This document shows, one piece after another, positions 19,135-27,752 of a stretch of DNA of 47,189 nucleotides (position 1 is the first letter of the stretch; each line of letters starts with the position of its first letter). The position numbers were made by a program, and so were the translations under genes. Origin of the DNA: Pelagibius sp. (lineage in GTDB: Bacteria; Pseudomonadota; Alphaproteobacteria; Kiloniellales; Kiloniellaceae); assembly GCF_028281305.1 (NCBI RefSeq), contig NZ_JANQKD010000023.1:203598-250786 (forward strand). The letters are read 5' to 3'. The notes under the pieces were generated by a model. That model searched no databases. It was not told the origin of the DNA and was given only the letters and a program-made list of their open reading frames with translations.

Positions 19135-20241
19135 TCAGCCGGCCCACTGGAAGGGCAGGCCGCGTGCATTGTAGAAGGCTTGCTCCGACACCTTCGCATA
19201 GGCGATGGCCTGCTTGCGGAAGGAGATGATGGAGTCCATGACCTCGCGGCTCAAGGGGTCGGCAGAAGCGAGATCTCCGATAACGGTTCCGGAGAGCGTT
19301 CCCAGCGCGTTCAGCACGTCATCGGGGAAGCGCTTCAGGTCCACGCCGTGTTCGTTGACCAGAGTGTTGAGGGCGCCATTGTTCTTGGCGACGAACTCGT
19401 TCAGCACGTAGGTGTTGGCGTAGGCGTTCGCGGCCTCCACGACGGCCTTGAGGTCGTCTGACAGCGCTTCCCAGGCCTGCAGGCTGATGAAGTTGTCCAG
19501 CAGAGTCGCCGGTTCGTGCCAGCCCGGGTAGTAATAGAACTTGGCGCTCTTGTAGAGACCGAAAGCGAGGTCGTTGTAGGGGCCGACCCATTCGGTGGCG
19601 TCGATGGCGCCGGACTGCAGGGCAGGCGGGATCTCGCCGCCGGGCAGGTTGACCACGTTGCCGCCGGCTGCCTTGACGACTTCGCCGCCCAGGCCCGGAA
19701 TGCGCATCTTCAGGCCCTTGTAGTCCTCCAAAGAGTTGATCTCTTTGTTGAACCAGCCGCCGGCCTGAACGCCGGTGTTGCCGGACGCGAAGAACTTGCA
19801 GCCCAGTTCCCTGTAGATCTTGTCGGCCAGTTCCTGCCCACCGCCGAACTGCAGCCAGGCGTTCTGCTCCTGGGCGTTCAGGCCAAAGGGGATGGAAGCG
19901 ATGAACTGGCTCGCGGAAACCTTGCCTTTCCAGTAATAGGGCGCTCCATGGCCCATCTCGATGGTGCCGTTGGCGACTGCATCCATGGTCTCAAAGGGAG
20001 GGACGATCTCCCCGCCGCCGTAGACGTCGACGGTCAGCTTGCCGCCGGAAGCCTGCCCGATGAACTCGGCCAGCTTGTTCGCGCCGGTGCCGAGACCGGG
20101 AAAATTCTTGGGCCAGGTTGTCTGCATACGCCATTTCTGCAGGCCCTGGGAAATCGCAGGGGCTGGAAAGCTGGAGGCGGCGATGGCGCCGGTCGCCGCC
20201 GCAGTGGTTACAGCACGCCTCATAAACTGACGACGTTTCAT
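19135..20241 (-). CDS. dctP: TRAP transporter periplasmic substrate-binding protein (DctP/TakP-like)
   Basis: This 368-residue protein begins MKRRQFMRRAVTTAAATGAI, a twin-arginine (Tat) signal, followed by FPAPAISQG as the likely cleavage region. The mature part carries KWRMQTTWPKNFPGLGTGAN, the GAPYYWKGK segment, the conserved Arg in LKMRIPGLGGEVVK, and GAIDATEWVGPYNDLAFGLY. This pattern is that of the alpha-keto-acid/mannitol-chloroaromatic DctP group, matching the branch of the facing DctM. GGGGAGGA lies 5 bases before the ATG. It is convergent with dctQM and shares their terminator, so it must be expressed from its own promoter. Confidence 0.93.
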   Translation of the reverse strand: MKRRQFMRRAVTTAAATGAIAASSFPAPAISQGLQKWRMQTTWPKNFPGLGTGANKLAEFIGQASGGKLTVDVYGGGEIVPPFETMDAVANGTIEMGHGAPYYWKGKVSASQFIASIPFGLNAQEQNAWLQFGGGQELADKIYRELGCKFFASGNTGVQAGGWFNKEINSLEDYKGLKMRIPGLGGEVVKAAGGNVVNLPGGEIPPALQSGAIDATEWVGPYNDLAFGLYKSAKFYYYPGWHEPATLLDNFISLQAWEALSDDLKAVVEAANAYANTYVLNEFVAKNNGALNTLVNEHGVDLKRFPDDVLNALGTLSGTVIGDLASADPLSREVMDSIISFRKQAIAYAKVSEQAFYNARGLPFQWAG

Positions 20242-20286
20242 TTCGGTCCTCCCCGAGGTCGGTAGTGACTGCCAAGTGTGGTCTGC

Positions 20287-20304
20287 GGGTAATTTGACCT
20301 ACCC
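20287..20304. promoter_or_regulatory. Inverted repeat upstream of dctP, possible operator
   Basis: GGGTA (20287-20291) and TACCC (20300-20304) are separated by 8 bases and lie about 46 bases upstream of the dctP start. It may be a binding site for a regulator of the transporter. The arms are only 5 bp. Confidence 0.25.
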
Positions 20305-20391
20305 TGTGGTTTGTGCGGCGAGAATAGGCGCCGGGGCGCGGGGACGCAACCGGAGCGATGATGGCGGAGAGCGGCTGAGCCGAGGCGCCGG

Positions 20392-21186
20392 CTAGGCTGT
20401 CGGCAGGGAGAGCGCGTGGTCCGCGCTGCGGCGTATCAGCGGCTGCCAGACCCCGGAGAGGAGGCCTTCCAAGGGCTGGAATCTGGTTTTGTAGGCCATC
20501 TTACGACTGTGCTCGATCCAGTAGCCCAGGTAGACGTGCGCGGCGCCCGCTGCAGCGGCTGCGTCAATAAGCCACAGAACCATAAACGTCCCGAGGGAGC
20601 GACGGGCCACCGCCGGGTCGAAGAAGCTGTAGACGGCAGAGGGACCGTCGGTGAGCCAGTCGAGAAGGCAGACGGCGACCAGTTGTCCCTCCTCGTCCCG
20701 GAACTCGGCGAGCCGGGTATCGACATCGCTCGACTCGACCATGGAAGCGTATTCCTCGGCGATCATGCCCGCCATCTCGCCGTCGCCGTGTCGCGACTGA
20801 ATGTAGCGGTTGAACAGAGCAAACTGTTCGCCGGTGGCGCGATTGGGCACCGTGGTCACGGAGAGATCTGCATTGAAGCGTGCGATCCGTCGCAGCGACT
20901 TGCTCGGCTGGAACTGCCCGACGACAACGCGGACGGGGACGCAGGCATCGCAGGTTGCGCAGGCCGGCCGGTAGGCGAAGCGGTGACTGCGCCGAAAGCC
21001 GCCGTGGCTGAGTTGGGTGTAGACCGACTGCGCCTGCGGGCCGCTGATTTCCGTCAGAAGCTTGCGCTCCATGCGGTCAGGCAGATAGGGGCAGGGGGAA
21101 GGCTCCAGAACGAAGAAGTCCTGGAGCGGCCCAAAGACACCCTCTTCGGTGGCCAGTGTGACACTGTGTGGACGGTCCTGTCTCAT
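20392..21186 (-). CDS. bpt: Aspartate/glutamate leucyltransferase (Bpt; arginyltransferase family)
   Basis: Bpt moves Leu from leucyl-tRNA to proteins that begin with Asp or Glu, marking them for ClpS/ClpAP degradation. Family features: PCPYLPDRMERKLLTEI, FRRSHRFAYRPACATCDACVPVRV, NRYIQSRHGDGEM, the Bpt C-terminal fold with LAVCLLDWLTDG-like strand, YSFFDP, and YLGYWIEHSRKMAYKTRFQPLE. ATG 21186 gives 264 residues. A TTG at 21198 with AAGGA 4 bases upstream would add four residues and is also plausible. It stands alone between dctP and the alpha-E gene. Confidence 0.92.
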   Translation of the reverse strand: MRQDRPHSVTLATEEGVFGPLQDFFVLEPSPCPYLPDRMERKLLTEISGPQAQSVYTQLSHGGFRRSHRFAYRPACATCDACVPVRVVVGQFQPSKSLRRIARFNADLSVTTVPNRATGEQFALFNRYIQSRHGDGEMAGMIAEEYASMVESSDVDTRLAEFRDEEGQLVAVCLLDWLTDGPSAVYSFFDPAVARRSLGTFMVLWLIDAAAAAGAAHVYLGYWIEHSRKMAYKTRFQPLEGLLSGVWQPLIRRSADHALSLPTA

Positions 21187-21343
21187 CTGTTCGGGCAACC
21201 GGTCCTTCGGTTCAACGCTGTCGCTTCGGTCGGCCGGATAGGACGCACGATCTTACGGTAGAGTGTTGAGCGTGTCTCTGCCCCATCTATGCGGCGATCG
21301 GCGCGGCGTCAAGCCACAGGGCTTCATCTCGCAGGGCAGCTTG

Positions 21344-22321
21344 TCATTGAGCCGCATCGCTCATCTCCTCCGCTGCATAGCCGAAGAAGGCTGCGCCCAG
21401 TTCCGAGTGCGTTCGGATCAGCTTGATCTGAACCCAGTCGACAAACTCGTGCAGCCCCTTGGTAATCACCTCGTCGATGGTCGTATCGTCGAGCACGGCG
21501 CAGAGCTCGTCCAACTCCTCCAGGGCGCGGCTGCCGCGGCGAAGCCGGTAGTTGGAGCGCAGCTCGGAGAGCCGCATGTCGACCTGGCGGATGCAGGAAC
21601 TGACAGAGCGCGGGAACTGCGCGTGGAACAGCAGGAAGCCGGCCACTGCCGACTGGCTGAGCCCGCTCGGATAGACCCGCCGGAAGGCGTGGTAGCCGGC
21701 CGCTGACCGCAGGACTGCGTTCCACTGGCTCACATCGAAAGGGGATCCCACGGCTTCATGGTTGGGCAGCAGGAGATGGTACTTCACGTCCAGCAGCCGG
21801 GTCGTCTGGTCGGCCCTCTCGAGGCACCGTCCGATCTGATAGAAGAACCATCCTTCATCCCGGTAAAAGGTGCCTTCCGTGATCCCTGTATGAGTCTGGC
21901 AGGCTTCCTTGACCGTGTTGCAGAAGCGGGCGAGGCGGGGTTCCGGCAGGTCGCCCGGCTTATAGCTCTTCAGCGTGTTGTAGAAGATGTTGAGCTGGAT
22001 CCACATTTCGGTGGAGATCAACGGCCGCAGGGTTCGTGCGTTGGCGCGCGCGGCGTTCACCCCCGAAATGATGGATGTCGGATTGCTCTGATCGAGCGTG
22101 TAGAAAAACAGCACGCTTTCGGCGTCGGCCCTGTCGTGGTTCTCGAAGAATCTCTCTTCATCGCGGTAGAGCTGAAGGATGGATTGCCAGTTCTGCCAGC
22201 CGCGGGAGTCGCGGCTGAAGGTTTCGTTGACGTCGAGGATCCGGGCCAGGTTCTCGGCCCTCTCGATGTAACGCGCCATCCAGTAGATGGCCTCGGCATA
22301 GCGGCTGAGAAGTCTACTCAA
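21344..22321 (-). CDS. Alpha-E domain protein (DUF403)
   Basis: The 325-residue protein matches the helical alpha-E family: MSRLLSRYAEAIYWMARYIERAENLARILDVNE at the N-terminus, LRPLISTEMWIQLNIFYN, GWFFYQIGRCLERADQTTRLLD (a second copy of the ERAE/ERADQT-type motif), and a helical C-terminal half. The family has no established biochemical activity. Its start overlaps the stop of the ATP-grasp gene by 8 bases, so the two are translated together and likely act together. Confidence 0.9.
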   Translation of the reverse strand: MSRLLSRYAEAIYWMARYIERAENLARILDVNETFSRDSRGWQNWQSILQLYRDEERFFENHDRADAESVLFFYTLDQSNPTSIISGVNAARANARTLRPLISTEMWIQLNIFYNTLKSYKPGDLPEPRLARFCNTVKEACQTHTGITEGTFYRDEGWFFYQIGRCLERADQTTRLLDVKYHLLLPNHEAVGSPFDVSQWNAVLRSAAGYHAFRRVYPSGLSQSAVAGFLLFHAQFPRSVSSCIRQVDMRLSELRSNYRLRRGSRALEELDELCAVLDDTTIDEVITKGLHEFVDWVQIKLIRTHSELGAAFFGYAAEEMSDAAQ

Positions 22322-23771
22322 GAACCCAGGTATCCTTTGACCCTCCGCCCTGGGAGGAATTCACGATAATGGAGCCCTTCGTCAGGGCGACGCGGGAGAG
22401 TCCGCCGGGCAGAACCCAGGTCGAGCGTCCGGTCACCGCGAAGGGCCGCAGATCGACATGACGGGCGCTGATGCCCTCATCCGTGACTGTCGGGCAGACC
22501 GAGAGGTTCACCATCGGCTGGGCGATGTAGTTTGCCGGATCGGCCAGGACATCGGCGCGGCATTTCTCGAGGTCCGCCTTGCTGGCGAGCGGGCCAACTG
22601 TAATGCCGTAGCCGCCGGCTTCCCCGACCGGCTTGACCACCAGATCGGAAAGGTTGTCGAGGGTGTAGGCCAGACCCTCCGGCTCACGGCAGATGTGGGT
22701 TTCCACGTTGGAGAGGATTGCCTCCTCGTCCAGGTAGTAGCGGATGATCCTCGGCATGTAGGCGTAGACGGCCTTGTCGTCCGCCACCCCGGTTCCGATC
22801 GCATTGGCCAGGGTCACTGTGCCCTTGCGGTAGGCCCGCATCAGCCCGGCAGCGCCGAGCATGCTGTCGGGGTTGAAGGCCTCCGGATCCAGGAAATCAT
22901 CCCCGATACGCCGGTAGATCACGTGGACCGGGTGCAGGCCGTCAATGCTCTTCATGAACACACGGTCTTCGTCGACGACCAGATCGCTGCCCTCGACCAA
23001 GGGCACGCCCATCTCCCGCGCCAGGAAGATGTGCTCGAAGTAGGCCGAGTTGTAGGTTCCCGGGGACAGCAACACGACCTGCGGCGATGCGACACCTTCC
23101 GGCGCGACGTCGACCAGAGCGTCATGCAGTTTCTGCCCGTAGTTGGAAACCGGCCTGATGCCGATGTTGGCCATCAGATCCGGAAAGCTGCGCTGCATAA
23201 GGTGACGATTCTCGACCACGTAGGAAACGCCCGAAGGACAGCGCGCATTGTCCTCGAGAACGACGAAGCGTCCGTCGTCGCCGCGCACAAGATCGGTTCC
23301 GTTGATGTGCACGTAGGTGCCAAGCGGGACGTCGATCCCGCGCATCTCCGCGCAGTAGTTGGGATTGCCGAGAACAAGCTCGCGCGGAATGGTCCCGTCC
23401 TGCAGGATCTTCTGGTCGTGGTAGATGTCCCAGAGAAAAAGGTTGAGCGCCTTGACCCGCTGTACCACGCCGGCGTTGATGGTCTCCCAATCGTCCGCGG
23501 AGATGACGCGGGGGATCACATCGAAAGGCAGGATGCGGTCGATGGCGTCTTTCTGGGTGTAGACGGTAAAGGTGATTCCGAAGCTGTAGAGTTCCAGCTC
23601 GGCATCCCGGGCCCGGCCGCGCAGCTCGCCGAGATCGAGGGCCTGCAAACGGTCGCGGATCCGCTGCGTGTGGTCGGCCTCGCGCTCGGGGCTGCCCAGC
23701 ATCTCGCAAAAGAACCCGTTCGGGCTATAGGCGGTCAGTGGGCCGGACTGCGGCCTGTCTGTGCCTTCCAA
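22314..23771 (-). CDS. Circularly permuted type 2 ATP-grasp protein
   Basis: This 485-residue protein matches the permuted ATP-grasp ligase-like family: WDIYHDQKILQDGTIPRELV, VPLGTYVHINGTDLVRGDDGRFVVLEDNARCPSGVSYVVENR, LLSPGTYNSAYFEHIFLAREMGVPLVEG and VVKPVGEAGGYGITVGP. The Asp/Glu/Asn cluster in VLEDNARCPSG is the expected Mg-ATP site. ATP-grasp enzymes join a carboxylate to an amine or thiol, but no substrate is known here. It starts at TTG 23771 with AGGGAG 8 bases before. It overlaps the alpha-E gene; the transglutaminase and proteasome-like genes that often accompany this pair are not present. Confidence 0.9.
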   Translation of the reverse strand: MEGTDRPQSGPLTAYSPNGFFCEMLGSPEREADHTQRIRDRLQALDLGELRGRARDAELELYSFGITFTVYTQKDAIDRILPFDVIPRVISADDWETINAGVVQRVKALNLFLWDIYHDQKILQDGTIPRELVLGNPNYCAEMRGIDVPLGTYVHINGTDLVRGDDGRFVVLEDNARCPSGVSYVVENRHLMQRSFPDLMANIGIRPVSNYGQKLHDALVDVAPEGVASPQVVLLSPGTYNSAYFEHIFLAREMGVPLVEGSDLVVDEDRVFMKSIDGLHPVHVIYRRIGDDFLDPEAFNPDSMLGAAGLMRAYRKGTVTLANAIGTGVADDKAVYAYMPRIIRYYLDEEAILSNVETHICREPEGLAYTLDNLSDLVVKPVGEAGGYGITVGPLASKADLEKCRADVLADPANYIAQPMVNLSVCPTVTDEGISARHVDLRPFAVTGRSTWVLPGGLSRVALTKGSIIVNSSQGGGSKDTWVLE

Positions 23772-23987
23772 AGTGGTAACTCCCTGCTCCCGTCTGCCCC
23801 CATCCGTGCGGCAGAGGACCCGGGTTACCCCGGATCTGCTTGTTTTGGGGAATTATTGCAGGGAAACCGGAGCGGAAGCCAGCCTTCAATGGTCTTGCCC
23901 ACGAACGCTGGCAATCCGGTGCAGTCAGGCTGGCTCTGGAGGGGGGCGGGGAAGGGTTCGGGCGGTGACGATGGCGCAGGAGGCGCC

Positions 23988-24989
23988 TCAGCCGTCCGAT
24001 TCATAGACCGGGACGTCCCCGAGCGGCGTCTGGCGCAGCAGGATGATCGAGATCCTGCGGTTGCGGGGGGAGAAAGGGTCTTCCTTGATGAAGGGTTCCT
24101 GATCGGCCCGGCCGACGACGGAGGCGATCCGGCTGGCTGGGAGGCCGGCAGCGATCAGGGCGCGCCGGCTCGAATTGGCGCGGTCGGTAGAAAGCTCCCA
24201 GTTGGAGTAGCCGTTGTCTGCGGCAAAAGGCGTTGCGTCCGTGTGCCCCTTGATGGCGACCGGGTTCTCAAGCTCATCGATCGCATTGGTGACCAGTGCC
24301 AGGAGCCGCTGGGTGTGCGGATACATCTCGGCCGAACCGGAGGCGAACATGGATCTGCCTTCCTGGTCGATGATCTGAATGCGCAGTCCCTCGGGGGTCT
24401 GATCTACCACGAGGTTCTTGGCGAAGTCGGCAAGATCGGGAACGGCCTCAATTGCCTGGCGCAGTTCCGTCTCGGCGGCCTCGAAGCGCTCGCCCTCCAA
24501 CTCCTGGGCCAGCTGTCCAGCCTCGTTGGCATCGCCCGGCTGGTTCGCATCGGCGGGGTCGCCGGCGCGCTCCTGGCTTTCCCCCGCCTTGCTGCCGTCG
24601 GTCGGGTTCTCAACCGGGTCCTCGCGCAGTTCGCCCTCGTCCTGGCTGGCGCCCGGCAACGAGACCGTGACGCCGACCGGCGAGGTATCGTTGGCAAGCG
24701 CGCCCTCCGAAGTCAGGGTCCGCCCGCCCAGGACGCCGTCGGATCCGCTGGCACTCTGCGACACGCTTTCCGGTGCGAAAGCGGTGACCGGCGTGAAGTA
24801 CTCGGCGATGCCACGCTTCTGCTCCTCGGTGGTTGCGTTCAACAGCCAGAGCAGCAGAAAGAAGGCCATCATCGCAGTCACGAAATCGGCATAGGCAACC
24901 TTCCAGGCGCCGCCGTGGTGACCACCGCCGCCCTTCTTGATCTTCTTGACGATAATGACCGATTGTTCGTCGTTCGCTCCCGCTGCCAT
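23988..24989 (-). CDS. motB: Flagellar motor protein MotB
   Basis: MotB anchors the flagellar stator to peptidoglycan. The 333-residue protein has a basic, Gly/His-rich N-terminus, one membrane segment WKVAYADFVTAMMAFFLLLWLL with the proton-accepting Asp35, and the plug/linker TEEQKRGIAEYFTP. A long low-complexity acidic linker (about residues 75-165) follows. The OmpA-like peptidoglycan-binding domain has IKGHTDATPF, NWELSTDRANSSRRALIAAGLP and RNRRISIILLR. It follows motA by 19 bases. No other flagellar gene is in the window. Confidence 0.95.
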   Translation of the reverse strand: MAAGANDEQSVIIVKKIKKGGGGHHGGAWKVAYADFVTAMMAFFLLLWLLNATTEEQKRGIAEYFTPVTAFAPESVSQSASGSDGVLGGRTLTSEGALANDTSPVGVTVSLPGASQDEGELREDPVENPTDGSKAGESQERAGDPADANQPGDANEAGQLAQELEGERFEAAETELRQAIEAVPDLADFAKNLVVDQTPEGLRIQIIDQEGRSMFASGSAEMYPHTQRLLALVTNAIDELENPVAIKGHTDATPFAADNGYSNWELSTDRANSSRRALIAAGLPASRIASVVGRADQEPFIKEDPFSPRNRRISIILLRQTPLGDVPVYESDG

Positions 24990-25008
24990 CGCGGCTTATC
25001 CCCTCGTG

Positions 25009-25872
25009 CTAGCTGACCGGGGGAAGGGCGCCCACCGCTTCCTCGACCTCGTAGAACGTCGGGCGTTCGTGGCCGACCAGCGCCTTGCGGGCGAACTCGA
25101 CGGAGACCGCAGGAGCGGATCCATGCATGTGCGCCAGCAGCGCCGCCTTGATGCAATGGAGGAACTTGATCTCGGCGTCGTAGACGGACTGCGCCTTTGA
25201 TGCGATCGGGCCGACGAAGCCATAGGAGACCCACACGCCCAGGAAGGTACCGACGAGGGCGCCGCCGATCAGCTTGCCGAGAATCTCCGGGGGTTCGGTG
25301 ATGGACCCCATGGTCTTGATGACACCCAGGACCGCCGCCACGATGCCGAGGGCCGGCATGCCGTCGGCCATGGTCTGAAGCGCATGGGCGGTCTCGGAAT
25401 GCTCATGGTGGACGAGTTCGATCTCCTCGTCCATCAGTGCTTCCATCTCGTGCGGGTTGTCGGAGCCGAGCGTGAGCATGCGCAGGTAGTCACAGATGAA
25501 GGTGATCGCGGTGTCGTTCGCCATAACGCCGGGAAACTGCTGGAACAGCGCCGAGTCCTGAGGGTTCTCGATGTGCTGTTCCAATCCCAGGTTGCCCTTT
25601 GTCTTGGCCACCTTAAGAAGCTGATAGAGAAGCTGAAGCAACTCCAAATAGTGTTCTTTTTTGAACTGTGCGCCCTTAAGGGTTTTGCCGATGGCGCCGC
25701 CGGTGGATTTCAGAACGCTCGCCGGGTTGGAAATGATGTAGGCGCCGATGGCGGACCCGACGATGATCACAACCTCGAAAGGCTGCCACAGAACGCCCAG
25801 CTTGCCGCCCATGGCCATATAGCCGCCGAGCGTGCAGCCGATGACCATCAAGATGCCGACGATAAGCCCCAT
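25009..25872 (-). CDS. motA: Flagellar motor stator protein MotA
   Basis: MotA and MotB form the proton channel of the flagellar stator. The 287-residue protein starts MGLIVGILMVIGCTLGGYMAMGG and has four membrane segments. The cytoplasmic loop holds MLTLGSDNPHEMEALMDEEIE, and the last two segments hold DGMPALGIVAAVLGVIKTMG (with the conserved Pro) and LIGGALVGTFLGVWVSYGFVGPIA. It is the first gene of a motAB pair; its promoter must lie in the 184-base gap shared with the divergent flavin reductase. Confidence 0.95.
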   Translation of the reverse strand: MGLIVGILMVIGCTLGGYMAMGGKLGVLWQPFEVVIIVGSAIGAYIISNPASVLKSTGGAIGKTLKGAQFKKEHYLELLQLLYQLLKVAKTKGNLGLEQHIENPQDSALFQQFPGVMANDTAITFICDYLRMLTLGSDNPHEMEALMDEEIELVHHEHSETAHALQTMADGMPALGIVAAVLGVIKTMGSITEPPEILGKLIGGALVGTFLGVWVSYGFVGPIASKAQSVYDAEIKFLHCIKAALLAHMHGSAPAVSVEFARKALVGHERPTFYEVEEAVGALPPVS

Positions 25873-26056
25873 AGAGCCCCAATCCCTGAAACAAGATCTG
25901 CACAGAATCAGCCATCGAAGTTCGCGGATTTGAGTTAATAAGTGGTTTAGTTTGGCCCCTGAACCGGCCGAAATGGCTGAATTGCGGTGGCTTTTTGGTT
26001 TTGGTTCGCTTTAATATCCCGCCGCCAACCTGGGTAGTGGTTTACCGGATGCTGAA

Positions 26057-26542
26057 ATGACCTTTGATTCCCTTGCCTTTCGCAGGGCTATGGGCACCTT
26101 TGCCACGGGCGTAACGGTCGTGACGACCCGCAATGCCGCGGGGCAGAACTGTGGGGTGACCGTTAACTCCTTCGCCTCTGTCTCGCTGGAGCCGCCGCTC
26201 GTCCTGTTCTGCCTGGACCGGGAAGCTATGAGCTTTGGCGCATTTACCGATGCCGAGCGCTTTGCCATCAACTTTCTGACCGCCGAGCAGCATCACCTCT
26301 CAGTTCGCTTTTCCGTATCCGCGACCGACAAGTGGGATGGCGTGGCTTACGATCCCTGGGCCGACGGCCTGCCGATGCTCAAGGGGTGTCTGGCCAACCT
26401 CGGATGCCGCAGGGAGGCGGTCTACGACGGCGGCGATCACGTCATCATCGTCGGGTTCGTCGAGGACCTGCGAGTCAGCGAAACGCGGGAACCACTGGTC
26501 TACTATCAGAGCGGATACCGCGCCATCGGCCCAAGTCTCTGA
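26057..26542 (+). CDS. Flavin reductase family protein (FMN-binding split barrel)
   Basis: This 161-residue protein belongs to the flavin reductase-like domain family: FRRAMGTFATGVTVVTTR, GVTVNSFASVSLEPPLVLFCLD, FAINFLTAEQHHLSVRFS and GDHVIIVGFVEDLRV. Such proteins reduce FMN or FAD with NAD(P)H, often to supply a separate monooxygenase. No monooxygenase gene is adjacent, so the partner is unknown. It is a single-gene transcription unit divergent from motA and convergent with the gamma-family PLP enzyme. Confidence 0.9.
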   Translation: MTFDSLAFRRAMGTFATGVTVVTTRNAAGQNCGVTVNSFASVSLEPPLVLFCLDREAMSFGAFTDAERFAINFLTAEQHHLSVRFSVSATDKWDGVAYDPWADGLPMLKGCLANLGCRREAVYDGGDHVIIVGFVEDLRVSETREPLVYYQSGYRAIGPSL

Positions 26543-26573
26543 TAAGTCCGGCTGGTCTGCCTGACTCTCCAGT

Positions 26574-27746
26574 CTATGCCAGCGCGTTCTGAAGGTCCGC
26601 CAGGAGATCGTCTTCCCCTTCGATCCCGACGGAGAGGCGCACGAGGCCGTCGCTGATTCCCAGTTCGGCGCGGATGCTTTCGGGAATCGAGGCGTGGGTC
26701 ATGATCGCCGGATGCTCGATCAGACTCTCGACGCCTCCGAGGCTTTCCGCCAGGGCGAAGAGCTCGACGCGTTCCAGGAACCGCCGTGCGGTGTCCAGGC
26801 CGCCTTTCAGAACCGCCGTCACCATGCCCCCGGGCGCATCCATCTGCTGCTCCGCCAAGTCGTACTGCGAATGAGAACGCAGGCCCGGGTAATAGACCCG
26901 CTCCACTTTCGGATGGGCTTCCAGATACTCGGCGACGGCCTGGGCGTTGCTGCAGTGACGCTCCATGCGCAAGGCGAGCGTTTTCAGTCCGCGCAGCGCC
27001 AGGAAGCTGTCGAAGGGCCCCTGGACCGCGCCAACGGCGTTCTGAAGGAAGGCCAGCTTCTCCGCCAGCGCCGGGTTCTCACCGACGACGAGCACACCGC
27101 CGACCATATCGGAATGGCCGTTCAGGTACTTCGTTGCCGAGTGCATGACCAGGTCAAACCCCAGTTCCAGCGGCCGCTGGACCCAGGGCGACGCGAAGGT
27201 GTTGTCGCAGGCGCAGATCAGGCCGTGCTTCTTCGCGATGGCGGCTACAGCTTCCAGATCGACCAGTTTTAGAAGTGGATTGGTCGGGGTCTCCACCCAG
27301 ACCATCTTCGTCTCCGGCCGGATCGCGGCCTCCAGGTCTTCGGTCTTCGTCAGGTCGACGAAGGAGAACGAAAGCCCCGCGGAACGCTTGCGCACGTTCT
27401 CGAACAGCCTGTAGCTGCCGCCGTAGAGGTCGTCCATGGCGACGATGTGGCTGCCGCTCTCCAGGCTGTCGAGCGTGGTGGCGATCGCGGAAAGGCCGGA
27501 GGCGAAGGCAAAGCCCTGCTGCCCGCTTTCCAGATCCGCGATGCAGCGCTCATAGGCCATGCGTGTCGGGTTCTGGGAGCGGCTGTACTCATAACCCTTG
27601 TGAACGCCCGGGCTCTCCTGGACATAGGTGGAGGTAGCATAGATCGGCGGCATGATGGCGCCGGTGGTCGGGTCCGGGGCCTGACCGGCGTGGATCACGC
27701 GGGTCGCAAAGGCCGGGCGGTTGCGGCTTCGTGAGGAGTCTGGCAT
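26574..27746 (-). CDS. Cystathionine gamma-lyase / gamma-synthase (PLP-dependent)
   Basis: The 390-residue enzyme is a Cys/Met metabolism PLP protein: YEYSRSQNPTR (residues 52-62), SGLSAIATTLDSLESGSH, DDLYGGSYRLFENV, the Schiff-base Lys206 in MHSATKYLNGHSD, and SLGGVESLIEHPA near the C-terminus. Family members convert cystathionine to Cys plus 2-oxobutyrate (lyase) or make cystathionine from an activated homoserine (synthase). The cystathionine beta-synthase gene ends 7 bases before its start, so gamma-lyase in reverse transsulfuration is favoured. Sequence alone does not separate the two activities. Confidence 0.9.
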   Translation of the reverse strand: MPDSSRSRNRPAFATRVIHAGQAPDPTTGAIMPPIYATSTYVQESPGVHKGYEYSRSQNPTRMAYERCIADLESGQQGFAFASGLSAIATTLDSLESGSHIVAMDDLYGGSYRLFENVRKRSAGLSFSFVDLTKTEDLEAAIRPETKMVWVETPTNPLLKLVDLEAVAAIAKKHGLICACDNTFASPWVQRPLELGFDLVMHSATKYLNGHSDMVGGVLVVGENPALAEKLAFLQNAVGAVQGPFDSFLALRGLKTLALRMERHCSNAQAVAEYLEAHPKVERVYYPGLRSHSQYDLAEQQMDAPGGMVTAVLKGGLDTARRFLERVELFALAESLGGVESLIEHPAIMTHASIPESIRAELGISDGLVRLSVGIEGEDDLLADLQNALA

Positions 27747-27752
27747 GGCGGG

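Noticed and set aside
22458..25016. An 852-codon open frame on the plus strand across the ATP-grasp and motB genes
   Set aside because: It is antisense to two well-recognised genes. High third-position GC leaves the opposite frame open, and the translation shows no family motif.
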